A DNA stretch of 64,000 nt, taken from assembly GCA_009774245.1 (NCBI GenBank), contig VSNM01000024.1:1-64000 (forward strand), read 5' to 3'. Under the pieces are notes generated by a model that saw only the letters and a program-made list of their open reading frames with translations, had not been told where the DNA came from and did not search any database. The translations under genes and the position numbers were made by a program. Origin of the DNA: Lachnospiraceae bacterium. GTDB lineage: Bacteria > Bacillota > Clostridia > Lachnospirales > Lachnospiraceae. The stretch's first letter is position 1. Each line of letters starts with the position of its first letter. Below are positions 25,497 through 34,481 of the stretch, piece after piece.

Positions 25497-26681
25497 TTAT
25501 TTGTTGAAAAATCCCTTGCGCTTTTTCTCTTTCTTGTCCTTATCTTCATTCAGGTCGTTGTTTTCCATATTCCTTACAGCCTCTAAGCTGTTTCCGGTCT
25601 CCCTGTCAAACTGCCGCAAAAGCTCCTTTGCCTCGCTCGAAAGCCGGTCTGGCACCTGCACTACCAGCGTCACATAATGATCTCCGCGGACATCCTTATT
25701 CCGCAGCGACGGAACGCCTTTTCCGCGCAGTCTGACGCGCGTATCCGTCTGCGTACCTGCCTTCACATCATAGACCACCCTGCCGTCCACAGTATCGATC
25801 AATACCTCGCCACCGAGAGCCGCTACCGCAAAGGATACCGGGACGGTGGAGAAGATATTCATATCCTGCCGCTGGAAGATCGGATGTCTGTCGACTACTA
25901 CCTCCACCAGCAGATCGCCTCTCGGACCGCCGTTCACACCCGGCTCGCCCTTATCCCGTATCCGCACGCTCTGGCCATTGTCAATACCGGCTGGGATGGA
26001 CACCTGTATCTTCTTCCTGCCTGCTATATAACCGCTTCCATGACAGTCCGGACATTTCTCCTTGACTGTTTTACCGGAACCTCCACAGTCAGGACACACC
26101 TGCGCATTTCGGATAATGCCAAACGGTGTCTTACTCTGTGTCACAACCTGCCCGCGCCCGCCGCAGCGGTGGCAGGTTTCCGGTGATGTGCCGGGTTTCG
26201 CGCCGCTGCCGTTACAGGTCTTGCAGGTATCCTTGAGATTGAGTTCGAGTTCCTTGTCAATACCAAAGACCGCCTCCTCGAACGTGATGCGCACACTGGT
26301 ACGAATATTCGCTCCCTTCATCGGTCCATTGCTTCTCGAACTGCTTCTGCCGCCGCCAAAGAAATCACCAAAAATATCACCAAAAATGTCAGAGAAATCA
26401 GCCCCGCCGAAATCGAAGCCGCCGAATCCGCCTGCGCCGCCGCCCTCAAATGCGGCGTGCCCAAACTGATCATACTGGCGTCTCTTGTCAGGATCACTTA
26501 ATACGGCATAGGCCTCTGACGCTTCCTTGAATTTCTTCTCAGCCTCAGCATCACCCGGATTCATATCCGGATGATATTTCTTGGCAAGCTGTCTGTATGC
26601 TTTTTTAATGCTGGCATCGTCCGCGCCCCGCTCAACACCTAATACCTCATAATAATCTCTCTTCTGCTCTGCCATGTTCAT
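25497..26681 (-). CDS. dnaJ: Chaperone protein DnaJ
   Basis: 394-aa Hsp40. J domain with HPD (KKYHPDMNPGD), Gly/Phe-rich stretch around residues 75-125 (GGGAGGFGGFDFGGADF), four zinc-binding CxxCxGxG-type repeats (CKTCNGSGAKPG, CHRCGGRGQV, CPDCGGSGKT, CPDCHGSGYI), then the substrate-binding domains. A basic KKEKKRKGF tail ends the protein. Last gene of hrcA-grpE-dnaK-dnaJ. It stimulates DnaK ATPase. The first ATG (26681) has AAAGG 5 nt upstream. Confidence 0.96.
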   Translation of the reverse strand: MNMAEQKRDYYEVLGVERGADDASIKKAYRQLAKKYHPDMNPGDAEAEKKFKEASEAYAVLSDPDKRRQYDQFGHAAFEGGGAGGFGGFDFGGADFSDIFGDIFGDFFGGGRSSSRSNGPMKGANIRTSVRITFEEAVFGIDKELELNLKDTCKTCNGSGAKPGTSPETCHRCGGRGQVVTQSKTPFGIIRNAQVCPDCGGSGKTVKEKCPDCHGSGYIAGRKKIQVSIPAGIDNGQSVRIRDKGEPGVNGGPRGDLLVEVVVDRHPIFQRQDMNIFSTVPVSFAVAALGGEVLIDTVDGRVVYDVKAGTQTDTRVRLRGKGVPSLRNKDVRGDHYVTLVVQVPDRLSSEAKELLRQFDRETGNSLEAVRNMENNDLNEDKDKKEKKRKGFFNK

Positions 26682-26728
26682 CCATGCCTTTCTTTTAATC
26701 AGTATAAATCAAACACAATCCACGCAAA

Positions 26729-26806
26729 GAACGCCGTCTTTTGGGCGTTCCTTGAAAAACTTAGCACGTCCCAGGCGGCGTATCTTGCCGCCTAAGAGTT
26801 GTTTCG
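26729..26806. repeat. Composite palindromic element, family B, in the dnaK-dnaJ gap
   Basis: Two hairpins in tandem: GAACGCC...GGCGTTC (26729-26750) and AGGCGGC...GCCGCCT (26773-26793), joined by a linker containing AAACTTAG and ended by AAGAGTTGTTTCG. The same module order, hairpin, linker with AAACTTAG, GGCGG/CCGCC hairpin and a TTTTCG-like end, is seen at 61219-61366. Confidence 0.55.
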
Positions 26807-26810
26807 CTTT

Positions 26811-28685
26811 TTATACTTCTCTGTAATCTCCGTCAACAACATCATCTGCCGCGCCCGCGTCCTGTGTCTGCTCCGCGCCGCCCATGTTGCTCATATCCGG
26901 TCCTGCTGCGCCTGCCGCACCCTGCATGTTCTCATACATCTTGGTGAAAAGGTTCTGTGCTTTCGACATCAGCGCTTCCTGCTTACCCTTCAGCTCTGAT
27001 ACCTGATCCTCTGTCATCTCAGTATCCTTCGTACTCTCGAGCAATGCCTTTAACTCATTCAGATCAGCCTCCAGCGCTGACTTCTCTGACGCATCGATCT
27101 TGTCACCAACCTCGTTCAACGCCTTCTCTGTCTGGAATACGAAAGAGTCCGCATCGTTTCTCGCGTCAATTGCCTCCTTGCGCTTTCTGTCCTGTGCCTC
27201 ATATTCAGCTGCTTCCTTGACTGCCTTCTCGATATCCTCGTCAGACATGTTGGAGCCTGCTGTGATCGTGATGTGCTGCTCTTTTCCTGTACCCAGATCC
27301 TTCGCGGATACATTTACGATACCGTTCGCATCGATGTCAAATGTAACCTCGATCTGAGGAACGCCACGTCTTGCAGGAGGGATACCATCCAGTCTGAACT
27401 GTCCGAGTGACTTGTTGTCCCTTGCAAACTGTCTCTCACCCTGCACGACATTGATATCCACTGCCGTCTGGTTGTCTGCCGCCGTCGAGAAGATCTGGCT
27501 CTTCTTGGTCGGAATCGTTGTATTCCTCTCGATTAACTTGGTCGCAACGCCGCCCATCGTCTCGATGGAGAGTGAGAGTGGTGTGACATCAAGCAGCAGG
27601 ATCTCGCCTGCACCCGCATCGCCTGCAAGCTTACCGCCCTGGATAGAAGCGCCGATTGCCACGCACTCGTCCGGATTGAGGGACTTGCTGGGCTCCTTGC
27701 CTGTCAGCTGTTTTACCTTCTCCTGAACTGCCGGAATACGTGTGGAACCGCCTACCAGCAATACCTGACCGATCTCGGAAGCGGTCAGCCCTGCATCTTT
27801 CAGCGCGTTCTGTACCGGAACTGCCGTTCTCTCTACCAGATCGTTGGTCAGCTCATCAAATTTAGCCCTTGTGAGATTCATATCAAAGTGCTTAGGACCT
27901 TCTGCCGTCGCTGTGATAAACGGAAGGTTGATGTTTGTCGTCGTCGCGGAAGAGAGCTCTTTCTTCGCCTTCTCCGCTGCCTCCTTCAATCTCTGCATCG
28001 CCATCTTGTCGCTGGAGAGATCGATGCCCTCCTGCTTCTTGAACTCGTCGATCATCCACTGGATCAGTTTGTTGTCAAAATCATCACCACCGAGATGCGT
28101 ATCGCCGTTTGTCGCGAGAACCTCGATGACGCCATCGCCGATCTCGATGATGGACACATCAAATGTACCGCCGCCGAGGTCATACACCAGAATCTTCTGC
28201 TCTTTCTCGTTGTCAAGGCCATATGCCAGCGCTGCCGCTGTCGGCTCGTTGATGATACGCTTTACATCCAGTCCTGCGATCTTACCTGCATCCTTTGTCG
28301 CCTGACGCTGCGCATCATTGAAGTATGCCGGAACTGTGATGACTGCCTCTGAAACCTTCTCGCCTAAGTAGCTCTCCGCATCTGCCTTCAATTTCTGCAG
28401 AATCATAGCGGAAATCTGCTGCGGAGAATACTTCTTGTCATCGATCGTCCTGCCGTGGTCTGTACCCATATCTCTCTTGATGGACGCGATCGTCTTCTCC
28501 GCATTGGTGACAGCCTGACGCTTTGCCGGCTCGCCGACAAGTCTCTCACCTGTCTTCGTGAATGCCACGACAGAAGGTGTTGTCCTTGCTCCCTCTGTAT
28601 TTGCGATAACGGTGGGCTTACCACCTTCCATAACTGCCACGCAGCTGTTTGTTGTACCTAAGTCAATACCAATAATCTTTGCCAT
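26811..28685 (-). CDS. dnaK: Chaperone protein DnaK (Hsp70)
   Basis: 624 aa. IIGIDLGTTNSCVAV and VYDLGGGTFDVSI are the ATP-binding phosphate loops, VPAYFNDAQRQATKDAG and VLLVGGSTRIPAVQ follow, and the substrate-binding domain starts near DVTPLSLSIETMGG. The C-terminal lid ends in a GA-rich tail with GDYREV. It folds and refolds proteins in the cytoplasm with DnaJ and GrpE. A strong GAGGAGG site precedes the ATG. Confidence 0.98.
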   Translation of the reverse strand: MAKIIGIDLGTTNSCVAVMEGGKPTVIANTEGARTTPSVVAFTKTGERLVGEPAKRQAVTNAEKTIASIKRDMGTDHGRTIDDKKYSPQQISAMILQKLKADAESYLGEKVSEAVITVPAYFNDAQRQATKDAGKIAGLDVKRIINEPTAAALAYGLDNEKEQKILVYDLGGGTFDVSIIEIGDGVIEVLATNGDTHLGGDDFDNKLIQWMIDEFKKQEGIDLSSDKMAMQRLKEAAEKAKKELSSATTTNINLPFITATAEGPKHFDMNLTRAKFDELTNDLVERTAVPVQNALKDAGLTASEIGQVLLVGGSTRIPAVQEKVKQLTGKEPSKSLNPDECVAIGASIQGGKLAGDAGAGEILLLDVTPLSLSIETMGGVATKLIERNTTIPTKKSQIFSTAADNQTAVDINVVQGERQFARDNKSLGQFRLDGIPPARRGVPQIEVTFDIDANGIVNVSAKDLGTGKEQHITITAGSNMSDEDIEKAVKEAAEYEAQDRKRKEAIDARNDADSFVFQTEKALNEVGDKIDASEKSALEADLNELKALLESTKDTEMTEDQVSELKGKQEALMSKAQNLFTKMYENMQGAAGAAGPDMSNMGGAEQTQDAGAADDVVDGDYREV

Positions 28686-28750
28686 GATTTTTTCCTCCTC
28701 ATTCTATAAAATCATATTTAATAACATTTCAATAAACTTTCCAAACGACT

Positions 28751-29413
28751 TTACTGGACAACTGCCACCATGCTGTGTCTCACGACACTGTCGCGGTAGG
28801 TATATCCCCTTTGAAGCTCCTGCGCGATGATTCCCGACTCATACTCCTCGCTCTCCACCTGCATCACTGCATTGTGAAGCTCTGGATTAAACTCACAGCC
28901 AACTGCCTCAATCGGCTTGACCTCAAGCTTCTCAAGCTCTGTCATCAGCTGCTTGTAGACCATGTTCATTCCCTCCGCAAAGGGCTGCTTGATCTCCTCC
29001 TCCGAGAGTCCCGCCAGACCTCTCTCGAAGTTATCCACAACAGGTAAGATCTTCTCCACCACGCTCTTTGCGCCGGTCTCAAACATTGCGGACTTCTCTT
29101 TCTCTGAGCGCTTCCTGAAATTGTCAAACTCTGCCATCTGGCGCTTCACCCTGTCCTCAAGCTCATCGACTTTCTCCTGAAGCTTGTTGGCCTTTTCTTT
29201 TTTGTCCTTCCCTAAGAAGGACTTCTTTTTCTCTTTTTTGTCTGCCTGATCACTCTTCTCAGTCTCGGTCTCTGCGTCTTTTACGGAATCTGCCGCTTCC
29301 GCATCTGCTGTCTCCGGATTCGCCGTCTCTGCATCTGGCGCCTTGACGTCCGCATCATCTGAGTTTGCATTTTCTTTGATCTGTTCATCCAATTCCTTTT
29401 CTTCCACTGCCAC
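28751..29413 (-). CDS. grpE: Nucleotide exchange factor GrpE
   Basis: 220 aa. The N-terminal 80 residues are acidic and low-complexity (Ala/Asp/Glu/Thr), then a Lys-rich patch, a long coiled coil (LQEKVDELEDRVKRQMAEFDNFRKRSEKEK) and the beta-domain with GMNMVYKQL and AQELQRGYTYRDSVVRHSMV. It releases ADP from DnaK. The start is GTG (29413) with AAGGA 5 nt upstream. Just upstream, the hrcA-grpE gap holds tandem TTCTAATATAA copies. Confidence 0.95.
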   Translation of the reverse strand: MAVEEKELDEQIKENANSDDADVKAPDAETANPETADAEAADSVKDAETETEKSDQADKKEKKKSFLGKDKKEKANKLQEKVDELEDRVKRQMAEFDNFRKRSEKEKSAMFETGAKSVVEKILPVVDNFERGLAGLSEEEIKQPFAEGMNMVYKQLMTELEKLEVKPIEAVGCEFNPELHNAVMQVESEEYESGIIAQELQRGYTYRDSVVRHSMVAVVQ

Positions 29414-29492
29414 TCGTTTCCTTTCTATATTCTAATATAATTCTAATATAATTCTACAATACATTTCCTTAATATATTTTATAATGCCTGCC

Positions 29493-30557
29493 CTATCCGC
29501 TGTACCCGTCATCTTTTTTGTAGATGACATCCAGTTGATTTTTTAATGTTTTCAATGTACTGATTACCTTGTCATAATCCATGCGCCGCGGGCCGATAAT
29601 CCCGATCGTGCCCTTCATGCCCTCCTCGAGCTCATACGTGGCTGTAACCACACTGCAGTCTTTCATGGTTTTCACCGGCGTCTCGTTTCCGATATAGACC
29701 TGTATGCCCGTTCCACTCTCATCCGTGAGCGTATCCTGCACAAGCTCACTCAACAGCTGCTTCTCCTCAAAGGTTGTGATCAGCTCGCTGGCTCTCTGAT
29801 TGTCCGCAAGCTCCGGATACTTGAAAATATTGTTGGCACCGCTCGTATAGATCTCCACATTCTCGTTATCCTTGATCACGGCTGCCACTGCATCCATGAC
29901 CTCAGCGATAACGCCTGCATGAATGCCCGCCTGCTGCTTGAGGTTCGCGATCATCGCCAGATTGATCTCCTCGATCGGAAGTCCGTTCAGATTGGTGTTC
30001 AACAGGATATTCAGCTTTAGCAGTGTCTCGTCGTCAAGCATCTGGTCAACAGATATCATATCGTTTCTGATCACATTGCCCTCGACCACGATCGTGGTCA
30101 ACAGCTGTCTTTCATCCACTCTGGAAAGCTGTATAAACTTCAACTTATTTCCCCTGACCTGGGGAGCGGATATCATCGTGGCATAATTCGTGTTGGCCGC
30201 AAGCATCTTTGCCATCTGCTTGAGCACAGCCTCCATCTTATCCTCCCGGTCGAGCAGCATTTTCTGCATCATCTGTACTTCCTGCGTTGCCTGATTGAGC
30301 TGTTCCTCCTTCTCAAGCATCATCTGGTCCACGTACAGACGATAGCCCTTATCAGAAGGAATCCTGCCTGCAGAGGTATGCGGCTGTATGATATAACCCA
30401 GTTCCTCGAGGTCTGACATCTCATTGCGGATTGTAGCAGAGCTCAGATTTAAGTCCGTATACTTGGAAATGGTCCTGCTTCCAACCGGTTCCCCTGTCTC
30501 CAGATAATTGCGGATGATCGCCTGCAAAATCTTTCGCTTTCGCTCGTCTAAATCCAA
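29493..30557 (-). CDS. hrcA: Heat-inducible transcription repressor HrcA
   Basis: About 354 aa from TTG 30557. N-terminal winged helix (RKRKILQAIIRNYLETGEPVGSRTIS, then SSATIRNEMSDLEELGYIIQPHTSAGRIPSDKGYRLYVD), then the GAF-like HrcA domain. It binds CIRCE and represses its own operon, with GroEL as cofactor. The track-style ATG at 30590 has no ribosome site; TTG 30557 has AAGGAG 9 nt upstream and gives the usual few residues before the first helix. First gene of the heat-shock operon; a perfect CIRCE lies upstream. Confidence 0.93.
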   Translation of the reverse strand: MDLDERKRKILQAIIRNYLETGEPVGSRTISKYTDLNLSSATIRNEMSDLEELGYIIQPHTSAGRIPSDKGYRLYVDQMMLEKEEQLNQATQEVQMMQKMLLDREDKMEAVLKQMAKMLAANTNYATMISAPQVRGNKLKFIQLSRVDERQLLTTIVVEGNVIRNDMISVDQMLDDETLLKLNILLNTNLNGLPIEEINLAMIANLKQQAGIHAGVIAEVMDAVAAVIKDNENVEIYTSGANNIFKYPELADNQRASELITTFEEKQLLSELVQDTLTDESGTGIQVYIGNETPVKTMKDCSVVTATYELEEGMKGTIGIIGPRRMDYDKVISTLKTLKNQLDVIYKKDDGYSG

Positions 30558-30608
30558 CCTGCCACGCTCCTTCCTCTCTGCCATATGCATAAGCTGATTT
30601 TTGTCTTA

Positions 30609-30635
30609 TTAGCACTCATTGTAATGGAGTGCTAA
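30609..30635. promoter_or_regulatory. CIRCE operator
   Basis: Perfect consensus TTAGCACTC, 9-nt spacer, GAGTGCTAA. It lies between the hrcA promoter and the hrcA start, so HrcA autoregulates the operon. Confidence 0.98.
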
Positions 30636-30649
30636 TATTTACATATACT

Positions 30650-30678
30650 AACTTACTACTTTCGGTTTTTATTGTCAA
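30650..30678 (-). promoter_or_regulatory. Probable promoter of hrcA-grpE-dnaK-dnaJ
   Basis: Minus-strand TTGACA, 17-nt spacer, TAAGTT, immediately upstream of CIRCE; the -10 is imperfect. Confidence 0.55.
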
Positions 30679-30717
30679 CAATCTTTTTCATTTTAATTAT
30701 AAAGAAATTATAAAGTA

Positions 30718-30745
30718 AAAAGGACATCGCCCAAAATGTCCTTTT
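30718..30745. terminator. Hairpin between hrcA and spoIIID
   Basis: AAAAGGACAT / ATGTCCTTTT with an 8-nt loop and T residues after it on either strand. No plus-strand gene runs into it, so it either stops minus-strand transcripts running antisense to spoIIID or acts in the spoIIID leader. Confidence 0.55.
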
Positions 30746-30819
30746 ATTGATATTCATAATCTTTATCACAGCTTCATAGAATGTACAAATGACTCAGAAG
30801 GAGAACCCTTTTCAAGAAT

Positions 30820-31077
30820 ATGAAAGATTATATTGAAGAAAGAGCGATCAATATTGCTGTCTATATTATCGACAATAACGCCACTGTGAGGCAGACCGCC
30901 AAAGCGTTTGGAGTAAGTAAATCGACTGTACATAAAGATGTCACCTCCCGGCTCATGCAGATCAATCCCACCCTTGCTAGGCAGGCGCGGACAGTGCTGG
31001 ATATCAATAAATCCGAGCGTCACATCAGAGGCGGACTTGCCACCCGCGAAAAATATGCACATTCCAATAAGGAATAA
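30820..31077 (+). CDS. spoIIID: Sporulation transcriptional regulator SpoIIID
   Basis: 85 aa: YIEERAINIAVYIIDNNATVRQTAKAFGVSKSTVHKDVTSRL is the SpoIIID helix-turn-helix, and HIRGGLATREKY the conserved C-terminal helix. SpoIIID activates and represses genes in the mother cell during sporulation, so the host is expected to form spores. AAGGAG is about 16 nt upstream of the ATG, unusually far; no closer alternative start exists. Monocistronic, followed by a hairpin of repeat family A. Confidence 0.95.
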   Translation: MKDYIEERAINIAVYIIDNNATVRQTAKAFGVSKSTVHKDVTSRLMQINPTLARQARTVLDINKSERHIRGGLATREKYAHSNKE

Positions 31078-31085
31078 ACGCAGAC

Positions 31086-31112
31086 GAGTAGGGGAAACGT
31101 CTTCCCCTACTC
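31086..31112. repeat. Family A hairpin, copy 3 (terminator of spoIIID)
   Basis: GAGTAGGGGAA...TTCCCCTACTC, an 11-bp stem extended by GCAGAC/ATCTGC outside, 9 bp beyond the spoIIID stop. Same hairpin as copies 1 and 2. Confidence 0.7.
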
Positions 31113-31213
31113 ATCTGCAGTCTTTCACTCTGTAATGTTTCTCCTATCCATACGCGTTTCCTATACTCTCTTAATCAGGAGGCATTGTCTTAACCGACAT
31201 CCGAGCCGCACTC

Positions 31214-32494
31214 TCAGACAACCCTGCGCACACACAGAATATCGCGGTAGAGCGCATTGCTGATCTTGATTCCCGTCTTGGCAGAGCTCGCGTGGACAAT
31301 CTTTCCGTTTCCGATGTAGATAGCCACATGCCCCGGATAGCATATGATATCTCCGGGCTCCGCCTCCGCATAGCTTACCTCCCTGCCAACGCTTCTCTGG
31401 GAGGTCGAATTTCGCGGCAGACTGTACCCGTATGCCTTAAAGACAGACTGCGTAAATCCGGAACAATCCGCCCCGTTTGTCAGGCTCGTGCCTCCCGCCA
31501 CATAAGGGTTCCCCACAAACCCGCAGGCATACGAAGCAATCTCCTTGCCCTTCGCGCTTCCGTTTGCCGCCATGATGGAGGATGTATCGACAGAAGCCGT
31601 CGGTGTCTTTGTCTCTGTTGTGGTACTGCTGTTGCTGTTATTACTATTATTATTGTTATTGTTGTTCTCGCTGTTTTTCTTTGCCTCTTCCTCTTTGCGC
31701 TTGCGCTCTTCCTCTTCCTTACGCCTGCGCTCCTCTTCCTCTTTGCGCTTGCGCTCTTCCTCCGCCTCGATCTGTTTGATCTGCGCGTTTCTCTGCTTGA
31801 TCTGGGATTTGTAGACCTCCGCCTGCTGCCTGGCCTTGCTGATCTGCACTGCGTAGTCCTCGCTGATCGCCTCGAGCTCAGCCCGCGCCTCCTCCACGCT
31901 GTCCATCTCCTCCTGCAGACCTTCCTGAGCCTCCTCAAGCTCCGACTCCTCGATCTCCAGATTTTCCTTCAAATCCTCCACGTTCTGCCGGGCAATCTTA
32001 TAGTTTGTGAACATCTTTTTGTCATACTCATGCATCTTCTCGATATAGTCTGCCTTGTTGAGCATATCCTGCATGGATGAGGAGCTGAATATAATGTCCA
32101 GAAAAGTAGTGTCGCCGCTCTCATACATCGCCTTCACCCGAACCTTCATCGCCTCATACTGCGCCTGCTCCACCTTCTGGGCTTCCGCAAGGTCGATCTT
32201 CGCCTGCTCAATCTGTGCTTTCTTGGCCTCGATCTCCTCCTCGAGAAGACTGATGCTCGCCATGAGTTCTGCGATCTCATTGCTGAGTGTCTGTATCTCT
32301 GCGTCAATGCCGGCCTGCTCATCCTCGAGCTCATTGACCTGATCGTCCAGATCGTCCAGTTTGTCCTGATCCTCTTGATTCTGCTGCTTCAAATCATCCT
32401 TTTTTGCCGCCTGTACCAGATTGATATGATATGACGAAAAAAATACGACTGCACACAATCCGATGATTCCCAGACGCCTGCATCTCTTTTTCAT
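31214..32494 (-). CDS. Coiled-coil NlpC/P60 peptidoglycan hydrolase
   Basis: 426 aa. A signal sequence (residues about 1-30), then about 215 residues of coiled coil (PcsB/CwlO-like), a charged tract built of ERKRKEEEE-type repeats, an Asn-rich linker (around 282-292), and a C-terminal NlpC/P60 domain. Catalytic Cys is in GADCSGFTQ, His in GHVAIYIGNG, third residue in IVHASS. Such proteins cleave the D-Glu/diamino acid bond of peptidoglycan peptides, often under FtsEX control. AGGGGAAG precedes the ATG. The gene lies 43 bp downstream of the trigger-factor-like lipoprotein and may be co-transcribed. Confidence 0.9.
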   Translation of the reverse strand: MKKRCRRLGIIGLCAVVFFSSYHINLVQAAKKDDLKQQNQEDQDKLDDLDDQVNELEDEQAGIDAEIQTLSNEIAELMASISLLEEEIEAKKAQIEQAKIDLAEAQKVEQAQYEAMKVRVKAMYESGDTTFLDIIFSSSSMQDMLNKADYIEKMHEYDKKMFTNYKIARQNVEDLKENLEIEESELEEAQEGLQEEMDSVEEARAELEAISEDYAVQISKARQQAEVYKSQIKQRNAQIKQIEAEEERKRKEEEERRRKEEEERKRKEEEAKKNSENNNNNNNSNNSNSSTTTETKTPTASVDTSSIMAANGSAKGKEIASYACGFVGNPYVAGGTSLTNGADCSGFTQSVFKAYGYSLPRNSTSQRSVGREVSYAEAEPGDIICYPGHVAIYIGNGKIVHASSAKTGIKISNALYRDILCVRRVV

Positions 32495-32537
32495 GTGTAT
32501 CTTCCCCTTCTACCTTCAACAACCATGCCGCAGCTCC

Positions 32538-33731
32538 TTATGACTCTGCCGCTTCCTCCTCGATGGTAACAATTTCCATCAACCGCTCAATCACCTGATC
32601 CTGCACGATGGACATTCTATAGGTGGAGAATCCCACTCTGTCGATCAGTTCCTCACCCGATATGGAACCATATTCGGCTTTTGCCGCTTCCTCATCCGCT
32701 TTCGCATATACCATCTCATCCGTGAGCTCGATTCCCTCAGCTCTCGCCACAGCCTCCATCACCAGATATTGCTTCACGATCTCCGTGCACATCTCCTGCG
32801 CCTGGCTGTCATACTCTTCCCGTGTCAGACCGGACGCGGCTGTCACAAAGCTGTCTAGATCCATACCGTACATGGCCGCGACAGATTCCATATAGAGATT
32901 ATAGCTCTGTACTTCCTCCTCGACAAGGTACTCCGGCACGGATTTCATCGTGCTCTCCCCGACAAGTTTCTGCACGATCATGCTCTTCGCATTTGCCACA
33001 AAGGTCTCCTCGGCATTGTCCTCCGCAGCCTGTCGGCCGGCCTCCCACACTTCCTCCTTCGACTTGTAGGGGAGTCCCAGCATCTCCAGCTCCTCGGGCG
33101 TCACTGTCTCATACTTCGCTGATCCCTCTATGCCGTTGACCGTGACGGTAAACACCACCTCCTGTCCCGCGAGATCGGGATTCTTCTGATACGGATCAGG
33201 AAATGTCAGATTCAGATCTACCGTCTCGCCAGGCATCACGCCTATCAGCCCGTCCTCAAAGCCCTCGATAAACCCTCCTGAACCGATTGTAAGCTTATAT
33301 CCCGACGCGGTGCCGCCGTCAAAAGCCACGCCGTCCTTCTTGCCCACAAAGTCAATATCTGTCACATCGCCTTCCTCAACGGCCCGGTCCATGATCCTTC
33401 CCACCAGGAGCTCTCTGTCAATATACTCCGTGATCGCCGCGTCATCCACTACCGGTTTGAACGCGCTCACTTTCATATTCTGATAATCCGCCAGCGTTAT
33501 ATACTCGTCAATGTCCAGATCCTCAATCCCTACATAATCCTCCCTGTCGCTTATCTTCTCCGTCTCCGCTGCCGATTCGCCGGACACGGCCTCCTCCGTC
33601 TTAGCACCTGTCTCACCTTCCTCAACCGTCTGTGCGGTCTCCTGCGCATCCTGCCCTGACTTTCCGCCGCAAGCGCTCACACTCATGGCCATGACGCCCG
33701 CCATGCACATCCATGCCAATTTCTTTTTCAT
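32538..33731 (-). CDS. Trigger-factor-like peptidylprolyl isomerase lipoprotein
   Basis: 397 aa. Lipoprotein signal with lipobox VSAC (Cys about residue 21), acidic linker, then an FKBP-like domain (VEEGDVTDIDFVGKKDGVAFDGG, GFIEGFEDGLIGVMPGE) and a trigger-factor-like C-terminal helical domain (SVPEYLVEEEVQSYNLYM, MCTEIVKQYLVMEAVA). The ribosome-binding N-terminal domain of true trigger factor is missing, fitting a chaperone/isomerase outside the membrane, functionally like PrsA. Upstream of the cell-wall hydrolase, which could be a client. A short perfect dyad lies at 33796-33812. Confidence 0.85.
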   Translation of the reverse strand: MKKKLAWMCMAGVMAMSVSACGGKSGQDAQETAQTVEEGETGAKTEEAVSGESAAETEKISDREDYVGIEDLDIDEYITLADYQNMKVSAFKPVVDDAAITEYIDRELLVGRIMDRAVEEGDVTDIDFVGKKDGVAFDGGTASGYKLTIGSGGFIEGFEDGLIGVMPGETVDLNLTFPDPYQKNPDLAGQEVVFTVTVNGIEGSAKYETVTPEELEMLGLPYKSKEEVWEAGRQAAEDNAEETFVANAKSMIVQKLVGESTMKSVPEYLVEEEVQSYNLYMESVAAMYGMDLDSFVTAASGLTREEYDSQAQEMCTEIVKQYLVMEAVARAEGIELTDEMVYAKADEEAAKAEYGSISGEELIDRVGFSTYRMSIVQDQVIERLMEIVTIEEEAAES

Positions 33732-33795
33732 AAAACACGAATCCTTCCTTATAATATAAACTTTTTCAAACTATCCCCTCAAAAAAATATCACAC

Positions 33796-33812
33796 TGCCC
33801 GACGATCGGGCA
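33796..33812. promoter_or_regulatory. Perfect dyad upstream of the trigger-factor-like gene
   Basis: TGCCCGA CGA TCGGGCA, 7-bp arms, 65 bp before the start. It could be an operator; no T tract follows. Confidence 0.3.
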
Positions 33813-33867
33813 ATAACTATATCATAACATTATCGCGTGAAAAAGACAATGAAATCGACAGACTTTC

Positions 33868-33896
33868 TTGCACTTTCCATTATTTAATGTTACAAT
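33868..33896 (+). promoter_or_regulatory. Possible promoter of the 34002 gene
   Basis: TTGCAC, 17-nt spacer, TACAAT, about 100 nt upstream of the start. A second TATAAT at 33900 has no -35 partner. Confidence 0.4.
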
Positions 33897-34001
33897 CCTT
33901 ATAATGACATGGCAGCTGCCGCCAGACAACACTGCCCGTCCGATAGCTGTCATATGCGTTCAACGATAAATATTTCATGAAAAGAAAGGTAATGGTTTCC
34001 A

Positions 34002-34469
34002 ATGGCAAAAGTTATAATCACAATTTTAATCATTCTCGTCCTGATTTTGGTGGTGCTCTATTTCGTCGGAAGAAAACTACAGAAAAAACAGGCCGAACAG
34101 GAGGCACAGATCGAGGCGGCCAAGCAGACCGTCACGATGCTCATCATCGACAAGAAGAAGCTCAAGCTAAAGGACGCCGGACTTCCCGCCGCGGTACTGG
34201 AACAGACGCCAAAGTACATGCGCCGCGCAAAGTTCCCGATCGTGAAGGCCAAGATCGGTCCACAGATCATGTCACTGATCTGCGACGCCTCCATTTTTGA
34301 CATTGTTCCAGTCAAGAAGGAAGTCAAGGCCACGATCAGCGGCATCTACATCACCGATGTGAAGGGTATCCGCGGCAAGCTCAACACAGCTCCCGCCAAG
34401 AAAAAGGGAAAATTCCGCAGCTGGGTTGACCGGATGCAGGAAAAAGCCGGCGCGAAACCGCTCAAGTAG
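34002..34469 (+). CDS. Small conserved-type membrane-anchored protein of unknown function
   Basis: 155 aa: one N-terminal membrane helix (residues about 4-24), then a basic cytoplasmic-type domain with KQTVTMLIIDKKKLKLKDAGLP and PKYMRRAKFPIVKAKIGPQIM, ending in a Lys-rich tail. I do not recognise a named family; the conserved look of the core suggests a real protein and not a spurious frame. AAAGGTAATGG lies 5-12 nt before the ATG. It is isolated, with a 133-bp structured repeat element right after the stop. Confidence 0.7.
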   Translation: MAKVIITILIILVLILVVLYFVGRKLQKKQAEQEAQIEAAKQTVTMLIIDKKKLKLKDAGLPAAVLEQTPKYMRRAKFPIVKAKIGPQIMSLICDASIFDIVPVKKEVKATISGIYITDVKGIRGKLNTAPAKKKGKFRSWVDRMQEKAGAKPLK

Positions 34470-34481
34470 GGGAGGATCCAA

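Noticed and set aside
30766..31062. Minus-strand 98-codon frame opposite spoIIID
   Set aside because: It is the antisense of a clearly recognised SpoIIID gene and has no ribosome site or family features.
31480..31938. Arg/Ser-rich frame opposite the NlpC/P60 coiled coil
   Set aside because: Created by the repetitive Lys/Glu codons of the real gene in another frame.
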